NCBI GenBank assembly: GCA_020435865.1 | Contig: JAGQYZ010000258.1 | Span: 1-18,186, forward strand | Direction: 5' to 3' | DNA length: 18,186 bases | DNA from: Aequorivita sp. | GTDB taxonomy: Bacteria > Bacteroidota > Bacteroidia > Flavobacteriales > Flavobacteriaceae | Shown: in pieces, positions 9,573-16,924 of the stretch | Layout of the letters: every line of letters starts with the position of its first letter | How positions within the stretch are numbered: position 1 is the stretch's first letter | Notes under the pieces: generated by a model | The model's input: the letters and a program-made list of their open reading frames with translations, nothing else | The model's database searches: none | What the model was told of the DNA's origin: nothing | Translations under genes and position numbers: made by a program

Positions 9573-10469
9573 ATGAAACGATTTCTACTTGAATCTACTT
9601 TGTTTTCCGTTGCAATTATTGCTTCGGTTTACTTCGTTTTTCTGCAGGCAGATGGAAAGAGCGATCCTTTTTATTCTCGAACCACAACGCCAAAGCAAGC
9701 ATCACTTATACTTGGAACCTCAAAAGCTGCACAAGGATTGATGCCAGAAGTGCTCAATCCATATTTGGAAACAGATATCTATAATTTCTCTTTTACCGTG
9801 GCACATAGTCCGTTTGGCCCTGCATATCTCAGCGCAATTGAAAAAAAATTAAAGCCTGAAACGAAAGATGGAGTTTTCATTATTACAGTAGATCCGTGGA
9901 GTATTTCCAGCGACGGAAAAGACCCAAACAATGAAGCGGAATTTGGTGAGTCGAAATCATTTATGGGTATAGCAAAATCGTTCAGTTCAAAACCGAACAT
10001 TTCGTATTTGTTGAACAGTTATGACGATAATTATATTAAAATTCTGTTGAATTTTTCCTTGATGGAAGTTCATAATGACGGTTGGCTTGAAGTATTTCCT
10101 CCTATGGATTCCGCTTCTGTAAAAAATAGAATTACTGAAAATATTTTAGAGCAAAAAGTAAAATTAGAAAGCTATCAATTTTCACAAACCAGATTTGAAT
10201 ACCTAAAAAAAACTATTGAAACATTGAAAAAATGCGGAAAAGTTTATTTGGTAAGACTTCCTGTGTATACTGAAATTGCTGAGATTGAAGATGAATTAAT
10301 TCCAGATTTTAATTCAAAAATAAAGGATTTGGCAAATGCCGAAGAGTTGCCTTATTTGAATCTTATGAATTCCGATACAAAGTTTACCTTTACAGATGGA
10401 ATTCATCTTTATAAAGATTCGGCAAAAGATGTATCTGCTGGGGTAGGAAGATGGATTTCGAAAGAGTAA
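9573..10469 (+). CDS. SGNH-hydrolase-like membrane-anchored partner of the MBOAT acyltransferase
   Basis: The protein is 298 aa, with one N-terminal hydrophobic anchor (about residues 4-25, LLESTLFSVAIIASVYFVFL) and a periplasmic domain. It shows an SGNH-like plan: LGTSKAAQG with Ser50 at the nucleophile position, ITVDPWSIS, and TDGIHL with Asp275 and His278 spaced as in the SGNH Asp-x-x-His pair. This resembles AlgJ/AlgX and DltD-like proteins, which complete transfer of the acyl group delivered by an MBOAT protein. It starts 5 nt after the MBOAT stop, so the two are almost certainly co-translated. The precise acceptor is unknown. Overall similarity to named families is low by eye, so the role rests on the motif set plus position. 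Confidence 0.75.
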   Translation: MKRFLLESTLFSVAIIASVYFVFLQADGKSDPFYSRTTTPKQASLILGTSKAAQGLMPEVLNPYLETDIYNFSFTVAHSPFGPAYLSAIEKKLKPETKDGVFIITVDPWSISSDGKDPNNEAEFGESKSFMGIAKSFSSKPNISYLLNSYDDNYIKILLNFSLMEVHNDGWLEVFPPMDSASVKNRITENILEQKVKLESYQFSQTRFEYLKKTIETLKKCGKVYLVRLPVYTEIAEIEDELIPDFNSKIKDLANAEELPYLNLMNSDTKFTFTDGIHLYKDSAKDVSAGVGRWISKE

Positions 10470-10509
10470 AATCTTAATTTTTTCAAACTAAATAGCGAAT
10501 TTTTAAAAT

Positions 10510-11421
10510 ATGCTGACCCGAAAACAAAAACTCTTCCTTCTAAAGTTTTTCAGCCTGTTTTCTGTGGTTCGTGGCTATAATATTCTAATCATTGTAATTG
10601 CACAATATCTTGCCAGTATCTATATTTTAGCACCAGATTTACCTTTGAAACAGGTTTTGTTTGATGTGAATTTATTGATGCTGGTATTAGCTTCATCTTC
10701 AGCAATTGCAGGAGGTTACATCATAAACAGCTTTTACGACAGCGAAAAAGATTTAATAAACCGTCCAAGAAAAACAATGTTGGACAAGCTCGTTAGCCAG
10801 CGCACTAAACTTTCGGCTTATTTTGTGCTAAACTTTTTGTCGGTCGTTTTTGCAAGCTATGTTTCGTTTAGAGCGGTACTATTTTTCTCTATTTATATTT
10901 TTTTTCTTTGGTTTTACTCTCACAAGCTCAAAAAATATCCTTTTATTGGAAACATAACTGCAGCTATTCTGGCTGTTGTTCCCTTTTTTGCAATATTTGT
11001 GCATTATGGCAACTTTGATGTTGTGATTTTCGTGCACGCCACCTTTCTTTTTTTGCTGATTGCTATGCGCGAATTAGTGAAAGATCTTGAGAATATCAAA
11101 GGTGATTTAACGCACGGTTATAATACTATACCTGTGATTTATGGTGAAAAAACCTCAAAAAGAATGCTTACCGTTTTAAGTATATTAACGTTCGCGCCAA
11201 TCTTTCTGCTTATTACAAAATTTAGGGATGAAATAGGGTATATGGATTATTATTTTTATGCAAGTATTGCAGGATTGGCCGTTTTTCTTGTAGTTTTATG
11301 GTATTCCAAAAATAAAATACATTACATTGTCTTGCACAATATTTTGAAGTTTGCCATAGTAATCGGCGTTTTCAGTATTGTATTAATTCACGTTAATTTA
11401 TTGCTCCATCGCTTTTTTTGA
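10510..11421 (+). CDS. UbiA-family prenyltransferase
   Basis: This is an integral membrane protein of 303 aa with about eight hydrophobic segments. UbiA-family enzymes move a polyprenyl group from a diphosphate donor to an acceptor using two Asp-rich Mg-binding motifs. The first is NSFYDSEKDLINRP (Asn73, Asp77, Asp81), a form of NDxxDxxxD. The second is DLENIKGDLTHGYNTIP (Asp192, Asp199). The gene lies 40 nt after the SGNH gene and in line with mevalonate kinase, which fits use of isoprenoid precursor. Flavobacterial members are often annotated geranylgeranylglycerol-phosphate geranylgeranyltransferase; the acceptor cannot be told from sequence alone. It ends in TGA, the one use of TGA as stop in the flavobacterial part, and converges on the RNA methyltransferase gene with a 5-nt gap. 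Confidence 0.85.
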   Translation: MLTRKQKLFLLKFFSLFSVVRGYNILIIVIAQYLASIYILAPDLPLKQVLFDVNLLMLVLASSSAIAGGYIINSFYDSEKDLINRPRKTMLDKLVSQRTKLSAYFVLNFLSVVFASYVSFRAVLFFSIYIFFLWFYSHKLKKYPFIGNITAAILAVVPFFAIFVHYGNFDVVIFVHATFLFLLIAMRELVKDLENIKGDLTHGYNTIPVIYGEKTSKRMLTVLSILTFAPIFLLITKFRDEIGYMDYYFYASIAGLAVFLVVLWYSKNKIHYIVLHNILKFAIVIGVFSIVLIHVNLLLHRFF

Positions 11422-11426
11422 AGGAA

Positions 11427-11972
11427 CTAACCTTTTAAGCTTTTCAACTTCACAAAAATATCCCAAGTTACAACACCAACACTTACTGAAATATTCAGCG
11501 AATGCTTGGTGCCAAACTGTGGTATTTCAATAACGGCGTCACTTGCAGTAACAATTTTTTGCTGAACGCCTTTTACTTCATTACCGAAAATCACTGCATA
11601 GGTCATTTCTTTTTGAACAGAAAAATCGTTAAGGTGTACTGCGAGCTCTGCTTGTTCGATGGAGGCTATAAAAACTCCTTCGCTTTGCAATTTTGAAATA
11701 ACTTCCATGACATTCTCAGCATACTCCCAATCAACACTATCAGTAGCGCCCAAAGCGGTTTTTTGAATATCTTTATGAGGTGGTTTTGCTGTGATTCCAC
11801 AGAGATAAATTTTCTTCACTAGAAAGGCATCTGCAGTTCGGAAAACGGAGCCAATGTTATTCAGACTTCGAATATTATCAAGGATGATTATCAAAGGGGT
11901 CTTTTCCGAAGCTTTATATTCTTCAGGATTAATGCGGTCCAGTTCGCTGTTTTTTAATTTTCGGTGTTTCAT
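11427..11972 (-). CDS. SpoU/TrmH-type RNA 2'-O-methyltransferase (SPOUT fold)
   Basis: The protein is 181 aa and consists of little beyond the SPOUT catalytic domain. Motif 1 is LDNIRSLNNIGSVFRTAD (about 31-48), motif 2 is AVIFGNEVKGV, and motif 3 is IPQFGTKHSLNISVSVGVV. These match the SpoU/TrmH class, which uses S-adenosylmethionine to methylate a ribose 2'-OH in tRNA or rRNA. The knotted C-terminus forms the cofactor site. There is no N-terminal L30e-like RNA-binding domain as in RlmB, which suggests a small tRNA-type enzyme, but the target position cannot be given. A -7 box, TAACTTTG (11987-11980), lies only 7 nt before the ATG, so the mRNA may have almost no leader. The gene is divergent from mutS and convergent with the UbiA-family gene. 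Confidence 0.88.
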   Translation of the reverse strand: MKHRKLKNSELDRINPEEYKASEKTPLIIILDNIRSLNNIGSVFRTADAFLVKKIYLCGITAKPPHKDIQKTALGATDSVDWEYAENVMEVISKLQSEGVFIASIEQAELAVHLNDFSVQKEMTYAVIFGNEVKGVQQKIVTASDAVIEIPQFGTKHSLNISVSVGVVTWDIFVKLKSLKG

Positions 11973-11979
11973 AAGAAGG

Positions 11980-11987
11980 CAAAGTTA
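11980..11987 (-). promoter_or_regulatory. Bacteroidota -7 box TAACTTTG, 7 nt before the methyltransferase ATG
   Basis: On the minus strand TAACTTTG matches TAnnTTTG exactly, followed by CCTTCTT and ATG. If transcription begins about 6-7 nt after the box, the message would be leaderless. Confidence 0.45.
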
Positions 11988-12130
11988 ATTGTTACTGGGC
12001 GAAAGAGGATATGAATTGTTGATAAAACAAAATAATTCGCAATCACTTCATTTTAAAGAAAACAGCAATTTAGTTACATTTATCAATTGAACTTTTAATG
12101 AAAAGATACCCGTCTGTACGGGCATTTGTT

Positions 12131-14746
12131 ATGGCGAAGAAAGAAACCCCGTTGATGAAACAATACAATACCATTAAAGCAAAGTATCCAGATGCTTTGT
12201 TGCTTTTTCGTGTGGGTGATTTTTATGAAACTTTTGGAGAAGATGCAGTTCGAGCCGCTGGGATTTTAAATATTACACTTACTGCAAGAAACAATGGTGG
12301 AGATAATGTTGAACTTGCAGGATTTCCGCACCATTCACTAAATACGTATTTGCCGAAATTGGTTATGGCTGGCTGTCGCGTAGCAATTTGCGATCAGTTG
12401 GAAGACCCGAAAATGACCAAAACCATCGTAAAACGCGGTGTTACCGAATTGGTTACGCCTGGGGTTGCGTTTAATGATGATATTTTACAATCAAAGTCGA
12501 ACAATTTTTTGGCTGCGGTTCATTTTGGTTCAAAGAATTTAGGGGTTTCCTTTTTGGATGTTTCTACGGGCGAGTTCCTCGTTTCTGAAGGTTCTGCGGA
12601 ATATGTGGATAAATTGCTTCAGAATTTTAATCCTTCGGAAGTGCTTTTTTCAAAACAGAAGCGAAAGCTTTTTGCTGAAACTTTTGGCGCTAATTATCAC
12701 GTTTTTCATCTTGAGGATTGGATTTTTCAAAGCGATTATTCCTTTGAAATGCTTACGAAGCATTTCGATACAAAGAATCTGAAAGGTTTCGGCGTGGATC
12801 ATTTGGAAGAGGGTGTTATCGCTGCTGGTGCCGCGCTTCATTATTTAAGCGAAACACGGCATACAAAACTCCAACATATTTCCCGCTTGTCGCGCATTGC
12901 CGAAGATGAATACGTTTGGATGGACCGTTTTACTATTCGCAATTTAGAGTTATATCATTCCAATCAGCAAAATGCAGTTACGCTTTTGGATGTGATAGAC
13001 AAAACCATTTCGCCTATGGGTGGAAGGCTTTTAAAACGCTGGATGGCACTTCCGCTAAAAAATGCTGAAAAGATAAATCGCCGTCACGAGGTGGTAAGTT
13101 TTCTTTTGGACAATCCAATTACTTTGGAAAAAATTCAGCAATACACAAAACGCATCGGCGATTTAGAGCGCTTGATTTCAAAAGTAGCGACGGGCAAAGT
13201 GAATCCGCGAGAGGTAATCCAGCTTAAAAATTCTTTGGAAGCCATTGTTCCAATTAAGGCATTGGCATTAAATTCAAAGAACGAATCCCTGAAAATTATT
13301 GGCGAGCAATTGCACAATTGCGAATTACTTCGCAACAAAATAAAAGAAACCCTTTTTGAGGAAGCGCCCGTAAATATTATGAAAGGAAATTCCATCGCAG
13401 AGGGGTTTTCGGGAACGCTTGATGAGCTTCGGAATATTTCAGCAAACGGGAAGGAATATTTGGACGAAATGTTGGAGCGTGAAACCAAACGCACGGGAAT
13501 TTCTTCACTTAAAATTGCTTCGAACAACGTTTTTGGATATTATATAGAAGTTAGAAACACCCATAAAGACAAAGTTCCCGAAGAATGGATTCGCAAGCAA
13601 ACACTTGTTAGCGCAGAAAGATACATTACCGAAGAACTGAAAGAATACGAAACCAAAATTCTTGGCGCCGAGGAAAAAATCCTTGCTTTGGAACAGGAAA
13701 TTTTTGCAAAACTGGTTGAATGGATGCTTCAGTTTATAGGTTCCGTTCAGCAAAATGCAGCCTTGATTGCACAGTTGGATTGCCTTTGCTCTTTCGCCAC
13801 CCAGGCCAAAGAATCCAATTACACACGGCCATTGCTAGATGATACTTTCGATTTGGATATTAAGGAAGGGCGGCATCCTGTTATTGAAAAGCAACTTCCG
13901 CCCGACGCCCCCTATATAGCAAACGATGTCTTCCTCGATAGGGAAAACCAGCAAATTGTTATGATCACTGGGCCGAATATGAGTGGTAAATCGGCTATTC
14001 TTCGGCAAACGGCTTTGATTGTTTTGTTGGCGCAGATGGGCAGTTTTGTGCCCGCCTCGGCGGTACGAATGGGCTGTGTGGATAAAATTTTTACGCGTGT
14101 TGGCGCAAGCGACAATATATCGATGGGAGAATCTACTTTTATGGTAGAGATGAATGAAACGGCGAGTATTTTGAATAATCTTTCGGAACGAAGTTTAATT
14201 CTTTTAGATGAAATTGGCCGCGGAACCAGCACATATGATGGAATTTCAATTGCTTGGGCCATCAGTGAATATTTGCACGAGCATCCTTCCCGTGGGAAAA
14301 CGCTTTTCGCAACGCATTATCACGAATTAAATGAAATGACGGAAACTTTTCCGCGGATAAAAAACTATAATGTTTCGGTAAAGGAATTAAAGGATACTGT
14401 GCTTTTTCTCCGAAAATTGGTTCCCGGCGGAAGCCACCACAGTTTTGGGATCCACGTTGCAAAAATGGCGGGAATGCCGCAAGCGGTGCTTCAAAGAGCA
14501 AATAAAATACTGAAAAGGCTTGAAAAAAGTCATGCTTCCGAAGAATTGACTGAAGAAATGAAAGCTGTTTCAAAAGAAGAGATGCAGTTGAGTTTCTTTA
14601 AACTTGACGATCCGCTTTTGGAAGAACTTCGCGAAGAGATATTAGATATTGATATTGACACGCTTACACCTGTGGAAGCTTTGATGAAACTCAATGAAAT
14701 ACGGCGCATGTTACAGCGCAATGCTTCAGTTAAATTGAAAAAGTAA
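12131..14746 (+). CDS. mutS: DNA mismatch repair protein MutS
   Basis: MutS binds mispaired bases and small loops in DNA and, with ATP, recruits MutL. Counted from the ATG at 12131 the protein is 871 aa, close to the family length. The mismatch-reading Phe-x-Glu is at 31-33 (GDFYETF). Walker [10 protein letters not shown], is at 613-621. Walker B is [10 protein letters not shown] with Asp693-Glu694, and the switch is [10 protein letters not shown]. The C-terminus holds the usual linker and helix-turn-helix dimer region. An in-frame ATG at 12098 would add 11 residues ([11 protein letters not shown]). I prefer 12131 because [13 protein letters not shown] is the start seen in relatives, but 12098 cannot be excluded. 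A weak -7 box, TACATTTA, is at 12075-12082. No mutL or other repair gene is adjacent. Confidence 0.96.
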   Translation: MAKKETPLMKQYNTIKAKYPDALLLFRVGDFYETFGEDAVRAAGILNITLTARNNGGDNVELAGFPHHSLNTYLPKLVMAGCRVAICDQLEDPKMTKTIVKRGVTELVTPGVAFNDDILQSKSNNFLAAVHFGSKNLGVSFLDVSTGEFLVSEGSAEYVDKLLQNFNPSEVLFSKQKRKLFAETFGANYHVFHLEDWIFQSDYSFEMLTKHFDTKNLKGFGVDHLEEGVIAAGAALHYLSETRHTKLQHISRLSRIAEDEYVWMDRFTIRNLELYHSNQQNAVTLLDVIDKTISPMGGRLLKRWMALPLKNAEKINRRHEVVSFLLDNPITLEKIQQYTKRIGDLERLISKVATGKVNPREVIQLKNSLEAIVPIKALALNSKNESLKIIGEQLHNCELLRNKIKETLFEEAPVNIMKGNSIAEGFSGTLDELRNISANGKEYLDEMLERETKRTGISSLKIASNNVFGYYIEVRNTHKDKVPEEWIRKQTLVSAERYITEELKEYETKILGAEEKILALEQEIFAKLVEWMLQFIGSVQQNAALIAQLDCLCSFATQAKESNYTRPLLDDTFDLDIKEGRHPVIEKQLPPDAPYIANDVFLDRENQQIVMITGPNMSGKSAILRQTALIVLLAQMGSFVPASAVRMGCVDKIFTRVGASDNISMGESTFMVEMNETASILNNLSERSLILLDEIGRGTSTYDGISIAWAISEYLHEHPSRGKTLFATHYHELNEMTETFPRIKNYNVSVKELKDTVLFLRKLVPGGSHHSFGIHVAKMAGMPQAVLQRANKILKRLEKSHASEELTEEMKAVSKEEMQLSFFKLDDPLLEELREEILDIDIDTLTPVEALMKLNEIRRMLQRNASVKLKK

Positions 14747-14774
14747 AGTTCAGTAATAATTTATCAAAAAAGAC

Positions 14775-14804
14775 TTTGCTTTTGAAGTAAAATTTTTAAA
14801 TTTG
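14775..14804 (+). promoter_or_regulatory. Promoter of tRNA-Gly (TTG-N19-TAAATTTG)
   Basis: TTG at 14775-14777 and TAAATTTG at 14797-14804, 19 nt apart, match the Bacteroidota -33/-7 promoter form. The tRNA begins 41 nt after the -7 box. This is the best promoter in the flavobacterial part. Confidence 0.6.
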
Positions 14805-14844
14805 CTCCCGCTTTGAGTATAAAGCAACGTTCATTAAATATTCT

Positions 14845-14920
14845 GCGAAAATAGCTCAGTTGGTAGAGCGCCACCTTGCCAAGGTGGAGGTCGCGAGTTC
14901 GAATCTCGTATTCCGCTCCA
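14845..14920 (+). tRNA. tRNA-Gly (anticodon GCC), CCA encoded
   Basis: The 76-nt cloverleaf has the D arm (AGCTCAGTTGGTAGAGC), the anticodon stem CCACC/GGTGG with loop TTGCCAA (anticodon GCC at 14878-14880), the T arm GCGAG-TTCGAAT-CTCGT, discriminator U73 as in bacterial tRNA-Gly, and an encoded CCA at 14918-14920. The acceptor stem is imperfect: GCGAAAA on the 5' side faces ATTCCGC on the 3' side, giving A-C at pair 4-69 and A-A at pair 7-66. The last 19 nt (14902-14920) recur downstream at 15063. The gene is at the end of the flavobacterial part. Confidence 0.92.
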
Positions 14921-14921
14921 T
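14902..14921 (+). repeat. Direct repeat copy 1 (3' end of tRNA-Gly)
   Basis: An exact 20-bp sequence beginning AATCTCGTATTCC covers the T-arm 3' side, acceptor 3' side, CCA and one base. It is repeated at 15063-15082. Confidence 0.85.
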
Positions 14922-14964
14922 ACAAACCTAAAGGTTTAAATAGATAAAATATATAGATCCACTC

Positions 14965-15061
14965 ATGACTTCGTCATCTAGTTCGCACTTCGCTTCGCTC
15001 GTAAGTAAGGTAGCTTTGGATTCCTCACGCAATACTGCGTGACTCATCTCAACCTTACCTT
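14965..15061. repeat. Cluster of palindromes between the two tRNA 3'-end copies
   Basis: ATGAC-TTC-GTCAT is at 14965-14977. TCACGCA-ATAC-TGCGTGA is at 15025-15042. GTAAGGT (15005-15011) pairs with ACCTTAC (15052-15058) outside the second hairpin. Between them lie short repeats of the CTTCGCTTCGCTCG kind. No reading frame is visible. The look is that of a REP-like or tRNA-linked repetitive element. Confidence 0.5.
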
Positions 15062-15062
15062 A

Positions 15063-15082
15063 AATCTCGTATTCCGCTCCAT
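15063..15082 (+). repeat. Direct repeat copy 2 (orphan tRNA-Gly 3' end)
   Basis: This is an exact copy of 14902-14921 with no tRNA body in front of it. It is followed at once by a terminator hairpin, as if it were the displaced original end of the tRNA gene. It resembles a duplicated att core, but no integrase gene is present in the window. Confidence 0.8.
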
Positions 15083-15085
15083 GAT

Positions 15086-15114
15086 AAAACTGCACTACTG
15101 GTTTGCAGTTTTTT
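15086..15114 (+). terminator. Rho-independent terminator after the tRNA region
   Basis: AAAACTGCA (15086-15094) pairs with TGCAGTTTT (15104-15112) around a 9-nt loop. The T run continues on the plus strand. It would end the tRNA-Gly transcript. Confidence 0.65.
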
Positions 15115-15148
15115 GTTTGTGTGAGGCATGCTAATATTACGAAAACAT

Positions 15149-15616
15149 CTATTTTACTCCATCCCATGCCATATCAAAAATCATTTTCTGACTATTTACT
15201 CGGACGGGGTTGATGATCTCGATGACGATGATGGCAGCACCAAATGAGACGTGAAGTACTCTGTCGTCTAAGATGATATTGTCAGCAGAAAATAGCATTT
15301 CATTATCTGAAAGTCTGATCTGGTGGTGTTTGCTGTTATGCTTTCTCTTGTGTGTTTTTCCATGATCTGAGTTAGCGATAATCTCTCTAGCTTCTATCTC
15401 TTTATTATTCATAATCTCTGTCGTCTTCATGATATAGCTTTTTTCTAGACCACTAACGATATCAATATTTACATACGCACATATGGTTGTGGTTTCGCTC
15501 ATGGTCTGATAGACGTGGTTGAGCGCATCTGGTCATTCAAAGTATTTTACTTTTGGCTTGTAGGCATTCTGAGTTGCTAGAGCGTTCATCTCGGTGAGAT
15601 TGTCGAGATTCCCCGA
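15149..15616 (-). pseudogene. TrmB-like regulator, C-terminal sensor domain only (translation table 25)
   Basis: Read with UGA as glycine the frame runs from a TAG at 15619-15617 to TAG at 15149. The core is KPKVKYFE-G-PDALNHVYQTM, where G is the UGA at 15535-15533. It matches the second-domain motif PKMRFFEGKSGIENLF of the full TrmB-like gene at 16058. The end, MIFDMAWDG, is also usual for the family. Under the standard code it would be split into two pieces. About 100 N-terminal residues with the winged helix are missing, and none of the three upstream minus frames to the terminator at 15739 encodes one. It is either a remnant or a stand-alone sensor domain. The start is uncertain: ATG at 15589 or 15502. 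It lies closest to the junction with flavobacterial DNA. Confidence 0.6.
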
Positions 15617-15708
15617 CTATAAGTAACTTCATAGGTAATGGAATTTAATAGGGGAGTATTGTGCGATGTTGACTTGATATTAAAGCTATGAATAAGTTTT
15701 GTTGTATA

Positions 15709-15739
15709 AAAAACCATATGCTTATTGCATATGGTTTTT
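15709..15739. terminator. Strong bidirectional terminator (13-bp perfect stem)
   Basis: AAAAACCATATGC (15709-15721) and GCATATGGTTTTT (15727-15739) form a perfect 13-bp stem with loop TTATT. T runs are present on both strands (GGTTTTTTATAC on the minus strand). On the minus strand it closes the candidate small-RNA unit that starts near 15971. Confidence 0.75.
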
Positions 15740-15971
15740 CTGTATGACGCTTTCGCCACACGTGCATTACATTGTATTGCTACACCCTTTATGTGTAATG
15801 TCTATACAGGTACGCGAGTCGTACTTATCTTGTACGTAGTGCTTGTGTACCCATATCTGCTGGGCTACCCCTTTCTGGTAGTGAACTACCTACTCTCGAT
15901 ATATCGGAGGGAATAAAGGGATTTCCTAAAAAGTAACCCATGTATCTATCTTTTGTTCTTCTAATGATCAC
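15709..15971 (-). ncRNA. Candidate structured small RNA (about 260 nt)
   Basis: The stretch is bounded on the minus strand by a consensus promoter (16005-15978) and a strong terminator (15739-15709). It holds no convincing protein gene. It does hold a series of possible hairpins: CCCTTT (15869) with AAAGGG (15920) enclosing GGTAG-TGAA-CTACC and a second small stem; GGTAC/CGTAC (15809-15824) with GTACG/GTACC (15832-15851); CATTACA (15765) with TGTAATG (15800); and a hairpin with a GAAA loop at 15761-15742 that gains G-U pairs on the minus strand. One stem (15809-15851) gains G-U pairs only on the plus strand, so the strand is not settled by structure alone. I do not recognise RNase P RNA, tmRNA, 6S or SRP RNA. 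An alternative is a 38-codon minus-strand frame at 15941-15825. Confidence 0.4.
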
Positions 15972-15977
15972 ATACTT

Positions 15978-16005
15978 ATTATATCATAGAAACTAGATAT
16001 GTCAA
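15978..16005 (-). promoter_or_regulatory. Consensus sigma70 promoter TTGACA-N16-TATAAT
   Basis: On the minus strand TTGACA (16005-16000) and TATAAT (15983-15978) are both perfect, with a 16-nt spacer. Expected start of transcription is near 15971. This form is unlike the TAnnTTTG boxes left of the junction and agrees with a change of organism. The -35 box touches the terminator of the preceding gene. Confidence 0.7.
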
Positions 16006-16035
16006 AAAAGACAAGAGTTTTTTCACTCTTTTTTT
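16003..16035 (-). terminator. Terminator after the TrmB-like gene
   Basis: AAGAGT (16013-16018) and ACTCTT (16025-16030) form a 6-bp stem with a 6-nt loop. A T run follows on each strand (GTCTTTTTT on the minus strand). It lies 22 nt after the TAA of the TrmB-like gene. Confidence 0.55.
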
Positions 16036-16057
16036 GGGAAAATAAACTATCTTATGC

Positions 16058-16825
16058 TTATTTGATCTGCTTGAAAAGAAAGTGTATCATATCAGAGAAC
16101 TCTTCACTTTCTATTTTCAATCAAAAGGGTACTTGCTTGAAAATGATGAGATAGATAGTGCTTCCTACAACAAAGAGATTTAACGATGCGTTCCCAGCAG
16201 GAAGGGTAGCTATGCTATCTAGGTCGTAGGTTTTTGTCATTTGTTCTAAGGTAAGTATGCCATTGCCCAGGTATGTTTCTATATGTACGTGTAGCTTTTG
16301 TAGTTCTTCAAGAAAGCTTGCTGCATAGTCATCTAACTGCTGCGCTGCGTGCGATTGTGATTCTAACGTATTGGAAGCAAAGCACTTGATCAATACATAT
16401 TGACGTTCTTTTATGGTAGCTAGCATGTCTTGAAAGAGATTTTCTATACCTGACTTTCCTTCGAAAAAACGCATTTTCGGTATAGGTGACACGCGCTCTG
16501 TGTCTATTTTGTTGAGTTGATTTTCGATAAGCGGAAGCAACTGTTCCTGTTGTTCAAGTTCTTTTTTTTGATGTTCTATCTGCGTTCTGAGAACTTCTTT
16601 GTTTGGTATGTAAAATTGTTTTACTCATTGTTTAGTAGTTTCTGCTACCAGTCATAAACGGACAAGTACTTGCAGTGTCTTGTAGGTATTTGTTCTTTCC
16701 GTGTCTATCATCTTTGCAATGCTGGAAGCAGGTTTGGGTCCATATGTATAGACTAACAAAAACGTTTCAGCTTGTTTTTCTGAAAGTCCAAGTTCTTGGA
16801 GTTGTTGTATGAGTTCTGCCATCAT
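16058..16825 (-). CDS. TrmB-like transcriptional regulator (translation table 25)
   Basis: With UGA read as glycine the gene is one frame of 255 residues, a full-length TrmB-like protein. The N-terminal winged helix is LQELGLSEKQAETFLLVYTYGPKPASSIAKMI..RTNTYKTLQVLVRL-G-LV...KQ-G-VKQFYIP, both G being UGA (16654-16652, 16627-16625). A helical linker follows (EVLRTQIEHQKKELEQQEQ), then the sensor domain with PKMRFFEGKSGIENLF. The third UGA (16123-16121) gives QVPF-G-LKIESEEFSDMIHFLF before TAA. Under the standard code the gene falls into three pieces. Starts at ATG 16825 or 16822 are likely; a GTG at 16849 lies inside the upstream palindrome. These regulators bind DNA and sense small ligands, often sugars; the ligand is unknown. 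It is divergent from the cysteine-rich gene and probably regulates itself. Confidence 0.85.
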
Positions 16826-16830
16826 ATATG

Positions 16831-16858
16831 TTGTGAAATAAGTTTTCACAGATAATAT
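16831..16858 (+). promoter_or_regulatory. Divergent promoter pair with overlapping -10 boxes
   Basis: Rightward: TTGTGA (16831-16836), 16-nt spacer, TAATAT (16853-16858). Leftward: TATTAT at 16857-16852, with no clear -35 box. The two -10 boxes overlap, so the two directions would compete for polymerase. Confidence 0.4.
16832..16850. promoter_or_regulatory. Operator-like palindrome TGTGAAA-N5-TTTCACA
   Basis: A perfect 7-5-7 inverted repeat lies 7 nt before the TrmB-like ATG at 16825. It overlaps the -35/spacer of the rightward promoter and follows the leftward -10. It is placed to let the regulator control both divergent genes. That this regulator binds here is inference. Confidence 0.5.
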
Positions 16859-16897
16859 ACATAACGTCTTGTAAAATAAAAGAGGAGAGATAAGAAT

Positions 16898-16924
16898 ATG
16901 TCAATAATAGCTGTTAGCAGATAG
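16898..16924 (+). CDS. Possible 8-codon leader peptide
   Basis: The frame ATG...TAG encodes MSIIAVSR. It is preceded by AGAGGAGAGA (16881-16890), the strongest Shine-Dalgarno site in the window, 7 nt before the ATG. The larger gene at 16990 has no such site. The frame runs into the inverted repeats at 16908-16970. Leader peptides of this kind serve attenuation; here the role is inference. Confidence 0.25.
   Translation: MSIIAVSR

Noticed and set aside
14902..15082. Integrated mobile element at tRNA-Gly
   Set aside because: The repeat pair encloses only 141 bp with no gene, and no integrase is in the window. Kept as an observation, not called as a mobile element.
15725..15916. Plus-strand open frame of 63 codons
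   Set aside because: It begins inside the 13-bp terminator and covers the hairpin-rich region; it has no ribosome site and the product resembles nothing known.
15825..15941. Minus-strand frame of 38 codons (MGYFLGNPFIPSDISR...)
   Set aside because: It lies after the strong promoter, but a frame this long is expected by chance with two stop codons, and it has no ribosome site. Kept only as the alternative to the small RNA.
15709..15971. RNase P RNA, tmRNA, 6S or SRP RNA
   Set aside because: An ACAGAA and a GGAAA occur, but the other conserved blocks of RNase P are missing; no tRNA-like ends, no SRP loop, no 6S-type single long bulged hairpin.
16121..16849. Two separate genes (16121-16540 and 16652-16849)
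   Set aside because: They are parts of one frame joined by UGA-glycine; together they give a complete TrmB-like protein.
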